From Aquirhabdus sp. (GTDB lineage: Bacteria > Pseudomonadota > Gammaproteobacteria > Pseudomonadales > Moraxellaceae), in NCBI GenBank assembly GCA_030152425.1, contig JASLJP010000278.1, forward strand, positions 1 through 7,679: a stretch of DNA of 7,679 nt, written 5' to 3'. Below the pieces are notes generated by a model. That model saw only the letters and a program-made list of their open reading frames with translations, did not search any database and was not told where the DNA came from. How positions within the stretch are numbered: position 1 is the first letter of the stretch; each line of letters starts with the position of its first letter. A program made the position numbers and the translations under genes. Of the stretch, positions 1 through 6,313 are shown one piece after another.

Positions 1-2641
1 GACCAAACCATGCACTGCCGCTCATACGCAAACCACCGTATACATTCATGCGCGAGGCGACAAGAGACGATGCGGCCAGTGTTGCACCTTTACTGGTTTG
101 GTAGGCTGGATCGGCAACCCATGGACCATCGACACCTTGGGTCGGTGCACCCACTGTGGTGCCGTCGATCTCACCCATCCGCAGACCACGGCTCATGACC
201 GGATCAGCCAGGATGTCCTTCGGCACAAAGACCATTTGTTCTACACCGGTGGTCGAATCGACCAGATGCAGCGCGCCTTCCATCGAACCGTAGAGTACCG
301 ATTCAGTCCGCGCACCTAATGTACCGTCGCTATTCAATCGGGCGTTATAACTCAATTGAATGGGCTTGCCGTGAATCGACCCCCCCATGGAATTGAATTT
401 GGCCGCAGGCACGGTCAACGTCGTGGGGATCGCGGTGGTGGTCGTGACAGGCAGGTTATAGCCCAGATAGTTGATCAGAGAGAGCTTCTGGGTCAGCGAC
501 ATGTCCTTCATCGGCGAGACACCACCACTGGTGGTCGCACCGAAACGGTTCGGAATGTCGGAGACCGCATTGTTCACCACACCGACCACATTGGTTAATG
601 CTGCGCCATTGGATACTGGATTCAGTACGCCAGTGGTTGTATTCACCGAGCCGACATCTGTCCACAGAGGGCGCAAGGTATTGGCCGTCGTTGTTGATCC
701 GGTCACGGGCAATGGCACCCGTGAGTAGGCACCACCTTGGTCAATGATTGCACCATCGTTGGTGGCTGCGTTCCACAGATCCGTAGTATTGGTGCGTAGC
801 GTACCATTGGCATTAAATACAAAGTTGCCGCCAGCGTCTTTAAACGCACCATTGGATGTGGCGTATTTTTTTACGTTCCCACGCCAGAGCAAAACCGTCG
901 TTTTAGCAGGGTTTGGCTCTAACTGACGCAGATAGCCGTAGGGTTGGAAGCCATTGGGGTTCAGGTCGTCAACCGGAATGGTTGGCGAACCGGTCACCAA
1001 GGGGGTAATGACGTTGTCACCCAAGCTTTGAATGAAGTTGTTCACACTCAAGTTCACGTCGCTCGGTGTCGATGCATTGACAAACACACCGTTACCATAA
1101 CCACCGGCTGGGTTTTTCAGCGTGGTGTTGGTGACGTCGGTCGAACAAGAGTCCGAAGCGACGGTCGACGATGCGGTCAGGCGTGAGCCCAGATGGCAGG
1201 CGTTGAGCACATCAACACTGGCGGTAGAGGGATTGCTGATACCGCTAAAGTCCTTACCGAACCCAACGAAGGCCGTTTGGATTTTTACGGTACTTGGGTT
1301 GGCGGTCTTGTCATACAGCTTTTGCGAAAAATTGCCCATGCAGTTCCACGCAGAATCAGACGCAGTGTTCGGCAGATAGTTTCCTGAGGTTGGGCAGGTA
1401 AAAGTCGCCGGAGTAAAGGTTGAGCTGGTCAACGCTTTGGTCATGATACTGGTGGCTTCAGAAGTACTCGAGCTGTTGGGCTGACCGTCCGACAGGAAGT
1501 AGACGCCCTGTCCACAGGCCAGATTCAAATTGGCTGGCAATGGCGACAGATAGGCCGTTTGCGCCGAATTGATGATGCCGGGATAAGTTTGGTTATTCAA
1601 AATCGAATAGGTGAATCCACTGTTGGCATCCGAGGCACGGGGCACGGTATAGCTGGTTGAATAGATCGTATACGAATACTTGCTGCTCGTACTGCTCGTT
1701 GCGGTGACCGTAGTGGTGGTCGTCGGCGTGCCGACAGGAATAGGCGAGGTCGTCGCAGTCGTTGGTGAAGACCAAAACGCGTCATTGATTCGCGTCGATG
1801 TTGCCATGCTTTGGGTAATGGTCTCGGCGCAGAGCTGACGACTATTGCCCAGATCGACCGGCGCCCAAGACTGGCAAGTGCCCCAATAGACGGTTTGGTT
1901 CGACATACTGCTACCCGGCGTCGCTTTAAACCACATCTGTTTAGCGATGTTGTACGGGGTACCCAAGTTGGTGGTTCGTGTGCCCATCAGATAGGCAGCC
2001 GCCTCACCATACGCATGCGCGGATGGGGTACCGTTGTTGGCCACCAATCCGGCAATCGCCGTTTTAAGATTAACCCGCTGGGTCGAACCGGCTGCGCCCA
2101 ATTGCTTGGCGGGCACGAGGATTTGTCCAGACACACCATCACCATTGGAGGAAAAGTTCCCCACGCCCATAAAGACGTCGTTCAAGGAGGCGTCGGTGGT
2201 GTTGTCCAGCACCGAGAACATCCCGTCCTTCAAACGGGTCAAGCGCTCGTAGCACTTCAGTCCACCATTGCTTGGTATCACTTCACAGGAGTTTTTCAAC
2301 TTCTGATAGTTACTGGTCGCTGAGGTCGAATAGGTCACCGTACAGTATTTACGGCTATAGGCTGGGGACGTGCCGCTACTGGCCGTGGTCGGTGTACACG
2401 ACAAGGCGTAGTCGTTATAGATCGAATCCGCGCCACCCTGCGAGCCGTCCGCACCCATGGAGCCGGAGGTGTCCAGCATCATGATCAGGGTTTTTTGTCC
2501 CTGTGAGGGCTTTTGGTAGATTTCCAGATCATTGGCGTATGCAGTAGACGACATCAACGTCGCGAGCATATATCCAAGCGAGACGACAAAGACGCCGGAG
2601 CGTTGCGTCGTAGGCGCTGGCCGATTGGCTTTATTTAACAT
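1..2641 (-). CDS. pilY1: PilY1, type IV pilus tip adhesin/assembly factor (3' end outside window)
   Basis: The frame stays open from the ATG at 2641-2639 to the window edge, giving 880 codons and no stop. Residues 1-36 look like a Sec signal peptide, cleaved after A-Y-A (34-36). A von Willebrand factor A domain follows. Its MIDAS motif DTSGS is at residues 57-61 (D57, S59, S61), the MIDAS threonine is probably T205 in NGTPSAHAY, and a further Asp is D385 in LSDGQPN. Between T205 and D385 lies a long insertion with a Thr/Ser-rich stretch (291-320). The visible part has eleven cysteines. From about residue 755 the sequence turns into the start of the PilY1 beta-propeller, with YGSMEGALHLVD and FVPKDIL (784-811). 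In the family, PilY1 is exported, caps the pilus with the minor pilins, promotes pilus extension and acts in adhesion and surface sensing. It starts 16 nt after pilX, with AGAGGG 8 nt before the ATG. The identity is secure; calcium sites and the C-terminus cannot be judged here. Confidence 0.93.
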   Translation of the reverse strand, partial: MLNKANRPAPTTQRSGVFVVSLGYMLATLMSSTAYANDLEIYQKPSQGQKTLIMMLDTSGSMGADGSQGGADSIYNDYALSCTPTTASSGTSPAYSRKYCTVTYSTSATSNYQKLKNSCEVIPSNGGLKCYERLTRLKDGMFSVLDNTTDASLNDVFMGVGNFSSNGDGVSGQILVPAKQLGAAGSTQRVNLKTAIAGLVANNGTPSAHAYGEAAAYLMGTRTTNLGTPYNIAKQMWFKATPGSSMSNQTVYWGTCQSWAPVDLGNSRQLCAETITQSMATSTRINDAFWSSPTTATTSPIPVGTPTTTTTVTATSSTSSKYSYTIYSTSYTVPRASDANSGFTYSILNNQTYPGIINSAQTAYLSPLPANLNLACGQGVYFLSDGQPNSSSTSEATSIMTKALTSSTFTPATFTCPTSGNYLPNTASDSAWNCMGNFSQKLYDKTANPSTVKIQTAFVGFGKDFSGISNPSTASVDVLNACHLGSRLTASSTVASDSCSTDVTNTTLKNPAGGYGNGVFVNASTPSDVNLSVNNFIQSLGDNVITPLVTGSPTIPVDDLNPNGFQPYGYLRQLEPNPAKTTVLLWRGNVKKYATSNGAFKDAGGNFVFNANGTLRTNTTDLWNAATNDGAIIDQGGAYSRVPLPVTGSTTTANTLRPLWTDVGSVNTTTGVLNPVSNGAALTNVVGVVNNAVSDIPNRFGATTSGGVSPMKDMSLTQKLSLINYLGYNLPVTTTTAIPTTLTVPAAKFNSMGGSIHGKPIQLSYNARLNSDGTLGARTESVLYGSMEGALHLVDSTTGVEQMVFVPKDILADPVMSRGLRMGEIDGTTVGAPTQGVDGPWVADPAYQTSKGATLAASSLVASRMNVYGGLRMSGSAWFG

Positions 2642-2649
2642 AATCCTAT

Positions 2650-2655
2650 CCCTCT
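2650..2655 (-). promoter_or_regulatory. Ribosome binding site of pilY1
   Basis: AGAGGG on the minus strand, 8 nt before the pilY1 ATG and inside the 16-nt pilX-pilY1 gap. It supports the ATG at 2641 as the start of the signal peptide. Confidence 0.5.
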
Positions 2656-2657
2656 AA

Positions 2658-3455
2658 TTATGGACCACTCAGTATGGTTTTCAGGCTGTATTCCTGCACT
2701 TGTGTATTTGCAGGCATGCCTTTGCGCGCAAGACAGTCTGTCAGATTTTCTACGTTTTGCAGGGGTGCGTCGGCATTGTCACTGACTTTCCCTTCAATAC
2801 AATCGGTCTGCACTGCCGCGACCGGACTAGCCGAAAAAGCCGGCAGCATGGAGGTCGAAATTACGCGCAGACGCTGTTGGGTGGTAAATCCGGTCGGCAA
2901 TGGCGTCCCGCCGCTGACATTGGTACCATCTTGGTTCAGCAACGCCATCGGCTTCAAGATACTCGGATCTACCGGCTGGGTCACCGCGACTTGGGTGATG
3001 GTGGCTTTGCGGCTACTGCCGTAGTCGGTCGCCGCAGTCAGATCACAAAAACCGCCGCCGCCGATGTCCAGCTTGGACACGGTGCCATCCACCTGACCTT
3101 GAATAACGTTCGAGTTAATAAACAATCCAAACGGATCGGTATTGGTCGGACGATAGCAAAATACATACTCACGGTTTGGATCAGTACTGATCAGCGCACC
3201 ACCGGTCACGTTTGCCAGCGACGTAATCTTATTGATATCGGCAACCGAGATCTGGTTGATTTGATTCAATACCGTATCCGCAGACTGAACCAGCAAACTT
3301 TGAACTTGGGCATTGGTTGCCACATTCAAACTGGTCAGACCCTGCCGCATCGCGATCACGCCCATCACGGTGATCATGATCAAAATCATCAACACCGCAA
3401 TCAGTGTAGAGCCGCGCTGTGCGTGAGGTGTATGTTTAGACATCTTGGATATCAT
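2658..3455 (-). CDS. pilX: PilX-type minor pilin
   Basis: This 265-residue minor pilin has a 15-residue leader ending in A-Q-R-G, then a hydrophobic helix beginning STLIAVLMILIMITVMG. The usual Glu at mature position 5 is replaced by Ala (A20), as expected for the PilX/GspK-like class, and the G-V-I-A-M-R stretch after the helix fits the PilX N-terminal domain. The soluble part has four cysteines (100, 137, 219, 241), enough for two disulfides. In the family, PilX sits in the inner-membrane priming complex with PilV, PilW, FimU and PilY1 and ends up at the pilus tip. Its ATG overlaps the pilW stop as ATGA, and pilY1 follows after 16 nt. I chose the first ATG because GGGAG lies 6 nt upstream; the in-frame Met5 has no comparable site. 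The length is somewhat above that of the Pseudomonas protein. The assignment rests on leader, helix and position; the C-terminal domain is divergent. Confidence 0.88.
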   Translation of the reverse strand: MISKMSKHTPHAQRGSTLIAVLMILIMITVMGVIAMRQGLTSLNVATNAQVQSLLVQSADTVLNQINQISVADINKITSLANVTGGALISTDPNREYVFCYRPTNTDPFGLFINSNVIQGQVDGTVSKLDIGGGGFCDLTAATDYGSSRKATITQVAVTQPVDPSILKPMALLNQDGTNVSGGTPLPTGFTTQQRLRVISTSMLPAFSASPVAAVQTDCIEGKVSDNADAPLQNVENLTDCLARKGMPANTQVQEYSLKTILSGP

Positions 3456-4516
3456 GATGCACTCCCAAAACCATTTCGTATCGCGATCGTCGAGGAATAG
3501 ACACGGCGCACATAGTGATTGGATTTCACATCCGTAGCCGCGACCTTGACGCTCTGATCCAGCATTTTAAATGCTTGAGTCGGGTCTACCGCGGTGCTAC
3601 TGGTGTTTTCAGTAGAACGCACCAATACCGCGAGCTGCACACCCAGAATCTGTGGCTTAGACACACCCGGTGCCGTCACGATGCCCATATAGTCACTGAC
3701 CGTGTAATTGACAAACTTGCCATCGGATTTGATGGTCGTGAGCAGGATATGGAAATGCTCGACATGACTCATGATCACGGTACCGGTTTTATCCGCTGCA
3801 GCCGTCATACCCACCAGGATAGGCGGTACAGCAGGACTACCCGGCGATGCGCCTGCGGGCGGCACAGCAGGGATCGCCGGGTTAATCCGTCCGGCATCAC
3901 AGGCCAGCACCAGGCTGTTGGCATCGTTTGCATCAGGGCGCAGGAACAAACGCTCCACCACGCGCACACCGGCAGCAACAGCAGCACCTTCACAGTCGGT
4001 GGTGGCCACCGGTGCAATAAATTGGAAGGTCAATTGGTCGCTCTTGGTGCTTGACGGGTTGATCACTTTGGTCAGCGCCTTCCACTCGTCGGTCACCGTA
4101 CTGACCGTACCGCCTGGACCATGGGTCAACAGGCCGTTGGGCACATAGTCGGTCGCAACCGCACTCATCCGCACATCGGTCAGGTTTGAGGTGGATGCAC
4201 CGGGCGCGGTATCCGCTGTCAAGATGATGCCGCCATTGACGGTTTTATCGTTCAATACCAGATTATCGCCCTGAATGTTGCCGTAGTTGGTTAGACGCAG
4301 ATCCTTGGATACAAAATCGAGACCAAACAGGCCGTTATCCTGCGCGTCTGCGCCGCCTTGTTGCAGGCGCAAACTGATTAAACCGCCCAGAAACAACTCG
4401 GTGGTTGCCGCAACAACCAACAGTCCGAGGACGATGGCGATCATCAGCTCAACCAGCGTAAAACCTGCGCGCTTGTGCATTGACAGTCTAGGATGGGTTT
4501 TTAGCTGCTTTTTCAT
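3452..4516 (-). CDS. pilW: PilW-type minor pilin
   Basis: This 354-residue protein has an 18-residue leader ending K-R-A-G, followed by FTLVELMIAIVLGLLVV with Glu at mature position 5. That is a typical class III prepilin signal for PilD cleavage and N-methylation. The length and the order pilV-pilW-pilX identify PilW, the largest minor pilin, which joins the tip-associated priming complex. Only two cysteines are present (C175, C206) and may pair. Residues 213-232 form a Pro/Ala/Gly-rich segment containing PAIPAVPP and SPAVPP, probably an exposed flexible loop. The C-terminal part (about 250-350) is a beta-rich pilin domain ending in RRVYSSTIAIRN, resembling the PilW C-terminal signature. The ATG directly abuts the pilV stop (TAAATG), and GGAGG inside the end of pilV lies 8 nt upstream, so translation is probably coupled. 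The assignment is firm by leader and synteny. Confidence 0.9.
   Translation of the reverse strand: MKKQLKTHPRLSMHKRAGFTLVELMIAIVLGLLVVAATTELFLGGLISLRLQQGGADAQDNGLFGLDFVSKDLRLTNYGNIQGDNLVLNDKTVNGGIILTADTAPGASTSNLTDVRMSAVATDYVPNGLLTHGPGGTVSTVTDEWKALTKVINPSSTKSDQLTFQFIAPVATTDCEGAAVAAGVRVVERLFLRPDANDANSLVLACDAGRINPAIPAVPPAGASPGSPAVPPILVGMTAAADKTGTVIMSHVEHFHILLTTIKSDGKFVNYTVSDYMGIVTAPGVSKPQILGVQLAVLVRSTENTSSTAVDPTQAFKMLDQSVKVAATDVKSNHYVRRVYSSTIAIRNGFGSAS
3462..3466 (-). promoter_or_regulatory. Ribosome binding site of pilX inside pilW
   Basis: GGGAG on the minus strand, 6 nt before the pilX ATG at 3455 and within the last codons of pilW. It favours this ATG over the in-frame Met four codons later. 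Confidence 0.55.
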
Positions 4517-5098
4517 TTAATAAGCCTCCATCATGAGACACGTAGATGTCGGCAAATAGGCACCATTGCTATCCATACAGTCTGTGGCGGCGGAAGTACC
4601 ACCCGACAGGACTGGACTGGTCTTGCCCCATGCAGCAATCAGACACTGCCGTTTGACGGGCGCGCCACTCACGCCGGGACAATCCATCATGTCGATGTGC
4701 ATGCCCAGACGCAGACCCGCACTGGCCGCCTGAAAGGCATCATGAGTCGCAAGCGCCGCGGGCGTGCATGAGACGGTATCGGTCGAACTGGTCGCTACAC
4801 AGGTTGCAGGCGCAGTGGTCGAGCTGGTCAAAGTACTGTAGGTATGAACTGCTGTGGTGTAGGTGCTTTGCACGGTACTGTTCACCCGCATGTTTTCAGC
4901 CAAGGTACGCAGAATGATCATCGCCTGCGAGCGATTGAGCGCTTCGCCGGTCGCTTCCACCGCACGCACCTGCAGCGCCGCATAGCCCAGCACACCCACT
5001 GCCAACAGCAGCATCGCGACCAACACTTCAACCATACCCACCCCGCGCTGCGACACGGCGATCGGTTGGTTGTTTTTAATCAATCGTTTTGTTTTCAT
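4517..5098 (-). CDS. pilV: PilV-type minor pilin
   Basis: This 193-residue minor pilin has a 19-residue leader ending S-Q-R-G, followed by VGMVEVLVAMLLLAVGVLG with Glu at mature position 5. The helix continues as YAALQVRAVEATGEALNRSQA, a pattern common in PilV proteins. The C-terminal region has CLIAAWGKT (152-160), matching the Cys-x-x-x-x-Trp region of the family. Six cysteines (100, 111, 140, 152, 174, 187) suggest up to three disulfides, which would form in the periplasm. The stretch 73-110 is rich in Ser and Thr and is probably a variable surface loop. Its ATG overlaps the fimT stop as ATGA and there is no good Shine-Dalgarno just upstream, so translation probably depends on coupling with fimT. 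In the family, PilV helps connect PilX, PilW and PilY1 to the rest of the pilus. Confidence 0.9.
   Translation of the reverse strand: MKTKRLIKNNQPIAVSQRGVGMVEVLVAMLLLAVGVLGYAALQVRAVEATGEALNRSQAMIILRTLAENMRVNSTVQSTYTTAVHTYSTLTSSTTAPATCVATSSTDTVSCTPAALATHDAFQAASAGLRLGMHIDMMDCPGVSGAPVKRQCLIAAWGKTSPVLSGGTSAATDCMDSNGAYLPTSTCLMMEAY
4525..4529 (-). promoter_or_regulatory. Ribosome binding site of pilW inside the end of pilV
   Basis: GGAGG on the minus strand, 8 nt before the pilW ATG. It lies in the final codons of pilV, so ribosomes finishing pilV could re-initiate directly on pilW. Confidence 0.6.
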
Positions 5099-5724
5099 GT
5101 GTTTTTCTGCACTTTTGTAAGTCCAAAGCGATTCATGGTGACGGTATAGCCGGCATTCCTCGACTGCGGATCAGTCACGCGGAAGGTCACATCTGCGGTA
5201 ATTACCACAGGAGCCGCAGTCGGTGAAGACGACGTCGCGACTGTAGAGTCAGGGAAATAACGAATCAGCACAGGTGCGCCATTGATCACCACCCGGCTGG
5301 CCGCGGTAGAAACCTGAGAGACATTGTTGGCGATGGCATTGGTGCCGGTATCGACCGTGGCGTTGTTGATGCCACTGCCTGTTTCAAAAATATAGAAGCT
5401 GGAGCCGGTGATCTTAGTCGTATCGTCTGTCGTCACATTGGTGGAAAACAGTGTTCCGCCCGATCTGCCATTCCAGTTATTGCCGGAGTTCGGATAGGAG
5501 GCACGCACATCGACGCTACGTCGACTCAGGATTGCTTTACTGCGCGCGGTTTGCAGGGTTTGACCCAGCTCATAGGCAGCGCTACGCACACGCTGGCTGG
5601 CGATTTCGCTTTGGAATGATGGTGCGGCAATGGAAGCCAAAATAGCGGCAATAGAAATCGCCACCAAAAGCTCTATCAGCGTAAAACCGCGGACCGAGCC
5701 ACGCACTGAGCCGAGAGAATTCAT
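5095..5724 (-). CDS. fimT: FimT/FimU (GspH-like) minor pilin
   Basis: This 209-residue protein starts with a 13-residue leader ending V-R-G, followed by FTLIELLVAISIAAILASIAAPSF. This is the classic type IV prepilin N-terminus with Glu at mature position 5. The segment QRVRSAAYELGQTLQTARSKAI (45-66) is typical of the GspH/FimT family, in which the N-terminal helix runs into a beta-sandwich. No cysteine is present. The C-terminus (GYTVTMNRFGLTKVQ) has no clear GRxR motif of the kind linked to DNA binding in FimT homologues, so a structural FimU-like role is as likely as a DNA-uptake role. The ATG at 5724 is preferred because AAGGGG lies 5 nt upstream; the in-frame GTG at 5730 would overlap that site. 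It is the first gene of the operon and overlaps pilV by ATGA. I am sure of the family, less sure of the choice between fimT and fimU. Confidence 0.87.
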   Translation of the reverse strand: MNSLGSVRGSVRGFTLIELLVAISIAAILASIAAPSFQSEIASQRVRSAAYELGQTLQTARSKAILSRRSVDVRASYPNSGNNWNGRSGGTLFSTNVTTDDTTKITGSSFYIFETGSGINNATVDTGTNAIANNVSQVSTAASRVVINGAPVLIRYFPDSTVATSSSPTAAPVVITADVTFRVTDPQSRNAGYTVTMNRFGLTKVQKNT

Positions 5725-5729
5725 AACCA

Positions 5730-5735
5730 CCCCTT
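5730..5735 (-). promoter_or_regulatory. Ribosome binding site deciding the fimT start
   Basis: AAGGGG on the minus strand, 5 nt before the ATG at 5724. It overlaps the upstream in-frame GTG (5730-5728), which argues against GTG as the start. Confidence 0.6.
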
Positions 5736-5793
5736 AATATTGAGTGTACGCCCTATCCTGAGCGGCACTGTTTACCTACTAAACATACACCTA

Positions 5794-5799
5794 ATTATA
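5794..5799 (-). promoter_or_regulatory. Possible -10 box (TATAAT) of the minor-pilin operon
   Basis: A perfect TATAAT on the minus strand about 70 nt before the fimT ATG, set in an AT-rich stretch. No good -35 hexamer is found 16-18 nt upstream, and no sigma-54 pattern was seen. If this is real it may need an activator. The call rests on one hexamer only. Confidence 0.3.
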
Positions 5800-6005
5800 A
5801 AATTTAACCAACAGTGTAGCGACAGAAACCCCTAAACCACAGACAAACAACATCAAGGTTTTATATTACGTCAGCCAGTTCTCAAGATATCCTCAAACCG
5901 TTGCCCCGCTAGGGCGCGGCGCCTGCGCTATAAAATGCCCACTGGGTCGCTAAAATATACGCGTGATTTAATAACGCTATTGATATCTATGCTAAAACGC
6001 CGCCT

Positions 6006-6251
6006 TCAGCTAAATGGATTTTTAACCATGACGACTGGGGCAGTTGCAATGTGTTTTGGTAACTCGGCAGCCTGCAGTATCGTGATAATTTTGTTCAGCT
6101 CCGCCTGTAAATCGAGCGCGTCTTTTAGCCCCTGCTGATCTTTGCTGATCATCATTTGACCATAGAGCGCGATGCGGTCGACGTGGTTTTCCAACGTCAG
6201 CCCCGCAACAGCCAGTGACGCCGACTCGTCGGCATAGGGTGTAAAGCCCAT
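6006..6251 (-). CDS. Small conserved-looking hypothetical protein (81 aa)
   Basis: I do not recognise this protein. The start at 6251 is chosen because GGAGGAG sits 6 nt upstream, a stronger site than anything before the in-frame ATG nine codons earlier. It has no signal peptide, membrane segment or cysteine, so it is probably cytoplasmic. Residues 12-35 (SLAVAGLTLENHVDRIALYG) look like a compact conserved core. Residues 36-64 are predicted by eye to be one long amphipathic helix (KDQQGLKDALDLQAELNKII), which could dimerise. The tail ends V-K-N-P-F-S. It lies 62 nt downstream of serB on the same strand with no visible terminator between them, so it may share the serB transcript; a phosphoserine link is only a guess. 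The excellent ribosome binding site and protein-like composition make it a real gene in my view. Confidence 0.75.
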   Translation of the reverse strand: MGFTPYADESASLAVAGLTLENHVDRIALYGQMMISKDQQGLKDALDLQAELNKIITILQAAELPKHIATAPVVMVKNPFS

Positions 6252-6257
6252 CCTAGA

Positions 6258-6264
6258 CTCCTCC
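6258..6264 (-). promoter_or_regulatory. Strong ribosome binding site of the 81-aa gene
   Basis: GGAGGAG on the minus strand, 6 nt before the ATG at 6251. It is the best Shine-Dalgarno match in the window and fixes the start at the second in-frame Met. Confidence 0.7.
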
Positions 6265-6313
6265 AAATGACATCTCAATGACGACGGTTGGTAACTGCGC
6301 CCTATAATCGTGC

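Larger units (their letters stand above)
5725..6005. other. Intergenic region upstream of the minor-pilin operon
   Basis: These 281 nt lie between the stop of the small unknown gene and the fimT start, and I see no credible gene in them. The part nearest fimT is AT-rich and holds a candidate minus-strand promoter. The middle (about 5902-5928) is a short GC-rich block with weak self-complementarity but no T-run, so it is not a clear terminator. The right part holds three similar GCTA(TA)AAA words on the plus strand (5927, 5949, 5991). Because of this gap, the pilin operon is probably transcribed on its own rather than from serB. Confidence 0.6.

Noticed and set aside
1682..1771. Thr codon run in pilY1 as a phase-variable repeat tract
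   Set aside because: The Thr codons are mixed (ACG, ACC, ACT), with no uniform repeat or homopolymer long enough to expect slippage.
1811..2323. Plus-strand open frame of 170 codons antisense to pilY1
   Set aside because: The minus frame is clearly PilY1 across this region, and the plus-strand product has no recognisable domain.
2700..3500. Long plus-strand open frame antisense to pilX (266 codons)
   Set aside because: It mirrors pilX, is full of His, Arg and Gln as expected from an antisense frame, and has no family resemblance or ribosome binding site.
5725..5730. GTG at 5730 as fimT start
   Set aside because: It overlaps the ribosome binding site that serves the ATG at 5724 and adds only two residues to the leader.
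5902..5928. GC-rich self-complementary block as a possible terminator after the 81-aa gene
   Set aside because: Only 4-bp stems can be drawn and no T-run follows on either strand.
6252..6278. N-terminal extension of the 81-aa protein to an upstream in-frame ATG (90 aa)
   Set aside because: The extension covers the strong GGAGGAG site, which serves the downstream ATG; no comparable site precedes the longer start.
6303..6308. Perfect TATAAT on the plus strand after serB
   Set aside because: There is no -35 match at the right spacing and it would only read antisense into serB; probably chance.
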